From Coriaria nepalensis (Eukaryota; Streptophyta; Magnoliopsida; Cucurbitales; Coriariaceae), in NCBI GenBank assembly GCA_027186245.1, contig CP114482.1, positions 34,305,209 to 34,369,208 of the forward strand: DNA of 64,000 bases, in the 5' to 3' direction. Position 1 is the first letter of the stretch, and each line of letters starts with the position of its first letter. Below are positions 62,640 to 64,000 of this stretch, in pieces. Made by a program: the position numbers and the translations under genes. A model generated the notes under the pieces. That model did not search any database and was not told the DNA's origin. It saw only the letters and a list, made by a program, of their open reading frames with translations.

Positions 62640-63210
62640 TAAATAGCTCTTAATAAAGCATGGTAGTTTAACAGGTCTTTTAGATTATGTGATAGTTTGA
62701 GGAGGGTTAAATTTTATCTTGCATATTTATATATAATGCATTATCAATAAATTCGGTCTATCATAAATTGATAAATTATAATTATAAATATTAATTTGAT
62801 ATATTACATAAATTATTACATTAAATTATATATTTATTTTATAATTAATTAATTTACGGTATACTAAATTTAGTAAAGAATTTCTATAAGTAGGGTTGGA
62901 AATGATTAGCCATTATGGTCGTCATGAAAGGGAAAAGATAAAGGCGCAATAAGGGGAAAGATAAGTGACACTTTGGAGTGGTGTAGTATTTAGGTTGAAC
63001 TAAAATATTGACAATTAGAAAATATTTCCCAAAATGGGAAAAAATATATGGGTCCCCCAAACTTCAATATTTTCAAACTCTTATGCCATGCCACAAGAAG
63101 AGAAGAGAGGACCATGCTAATTAATTGCTAAGTAGCACTAATCACTCTATGCTAATTATTTGCTAAGTAGCACTAATCACTCTATGCTAATCATAGCTAC
63201 TCAATTATTG
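62640..63210 (+). repeat. Duplicated segment flanking the NAC gene, copy 2
   Basis: Same orientation as 57000-57730. The block GTCGTCATGAAAGGGAAAAG through TTATGCCATGCCA is almost identical, and so is the tandem-repeat end with AGCACTAATCACTCTATGCT. Two internal segments of copy 1 are missing. Confidence 0.85.
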
Positions 63211-64000
63211 TAACCACTCAATTGTTTCATGATTCAAATCCTATCATACGATTAATTAACTTTTTCCCTTTATTAAGCAATTAACTCAAATGATACTAAC
63301 TCAGGGGGTTATATCATATCACCTTTCACTTTCCTAAATTTTTTTTTAAGTCTTCAATTTTAACTCTACATTTAATAAAAGAAGGTTTAATTAAAATTGA
63401 CACTAAAGTATGTGTGGCTATAGTCCCCGCACGTGCTGCTACGTGGATCCGCCCCTTGTTCTATTTATAGTATTATCATGGCTTTGGTAATCACTCCTTA
63501 AGTGAATCTGAGTTGAAGTCAATTAAGTATTTCGGGTAGAATATATAGCTCATGTCCAACGACTCATTGAAGATTACTCCAATTTTATTTAATTATATAT
63601 TTGATTTGTCATGTGAAATAAAAATTAAATTCTTTCGATTACCATATTGTTTGTTATTAAAATTTTTAATGATAGAAAATATAATTAAGTTTATTTTTTA
63701 ACAGTTCAAATTTTTAAAATAATCGATAACTTAATATAGTATTAGAATTAAGGTCTGAGGTTTAAATTAAGGTTGTTTCGCTTTTTATTATTTTTATATA
63801 TTATATATTTTTTGGACTTGTTTGATATCTGTTTGCATATGTAAAACTCACATTGTTATAAACTTGTATGTGAAGAGAAGTGTTAAAAATCTCAATAATA
63901 AATAAAAGATATTTTCAATTTTTAAGATAATCGAGAACTTAATATTATTATTGTTTTTTTTTTTTGGTTAAAAATAAAGATATTTTATTCATAAGAGGTA
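63211..64000. other. Spacer at the right edge, promoter-like patch and dispersed repeat
   Basis: A palindromic G-box CACGTG at 63430-63435, an ACGTGG at 63441-63446 and a TATA-like CTATTTATAG at 63461-63470 lie close together. No open frame follows within the window. About 63696-63900 is copy 2 of the dispersed repeat at 48270-48470. Confidence 0.4.

Overview
The window is nuclear DNA from a flowering plant, most likely a eudicot. It is AT-rich, its genes have many introns with ordinary plant splice sites, and it carries degraded Copia, Gypsy, LINE and hAT elements. The gene families (the clock gene TOC1, plastid ribulose-phosphate epimerase, a GT37 fucosyltransferase, a miR164-type NAC factor) are plant families. 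Species cannot be told from the sequence alone. No tRNA, rRNA, CRISPR array or prokaryotic feature was seen.

Layout. 1-6 kb: a TPR/RING/LON-domain ubiquitin ligase on the minus strand (1615-5511). 7-8.5 kb: an RTE-type LINE that has lost its polymerase core. 9.4-13.2 kb: TOC1/PRR1, minus strand, six exons, with an AT-rich upstream region holding a 20-bp minisatellite and a perfect evening element. 15-19.7 kb: two Copia fragments in opposite orientations and an RNase H relic. 20.4-23.1 kb: a flavin monooxygenase of the plant FMO GS-OX-like group, minus strand. 25-32 kb: a foldback repeat, a Copia 3' end with LTR, a second Copia with LTR and primer site that may have landed in the intron of a small unknown gene, and a hAT relic with terminal inverted repeats.

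33.0-36.3 kb: a 16-exon kelch-repeat gene on the plus strand with a GC-AG intron and a hairpin MITE in its thirteenth intron. 37-42.6 kb: a retrotransposon graveyard (Copia minus, Gypsy minus, Copia plus). 43.6-46.5 kb: plastid ribulose-phosphate 3-epimerase, minus strand, nine exons. 48.8-49.4 kb: a Copia integrase fragment. 51.2-53.7 kb: a GT37 fucosyltransferase. 54.4-55.1 kb: three exons encoding only the C-terminal part of a GID8-type protein. 58.9-60.2 kb: a NAC100-like transcription factor with a miR164 target site, bracketed by two copies of a roughly 600-700 bp repeat. The remainder to 64 kb is AT-rich spacer.

The genes are independent single-copy loci and form no pathway cluster. 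For seven complete genes I placed the exon boundaries by reading splice sites and checking that the reading frame closes; protein lengths given are the result of that arithmetic. I found no convincing new multi-gene system. The points most worth a second look are the truncated but clean GID8 locus, the two GC-AG introns, the foldback and duplicated elements next to genes, and the small unknown gene around the Copia insertion.
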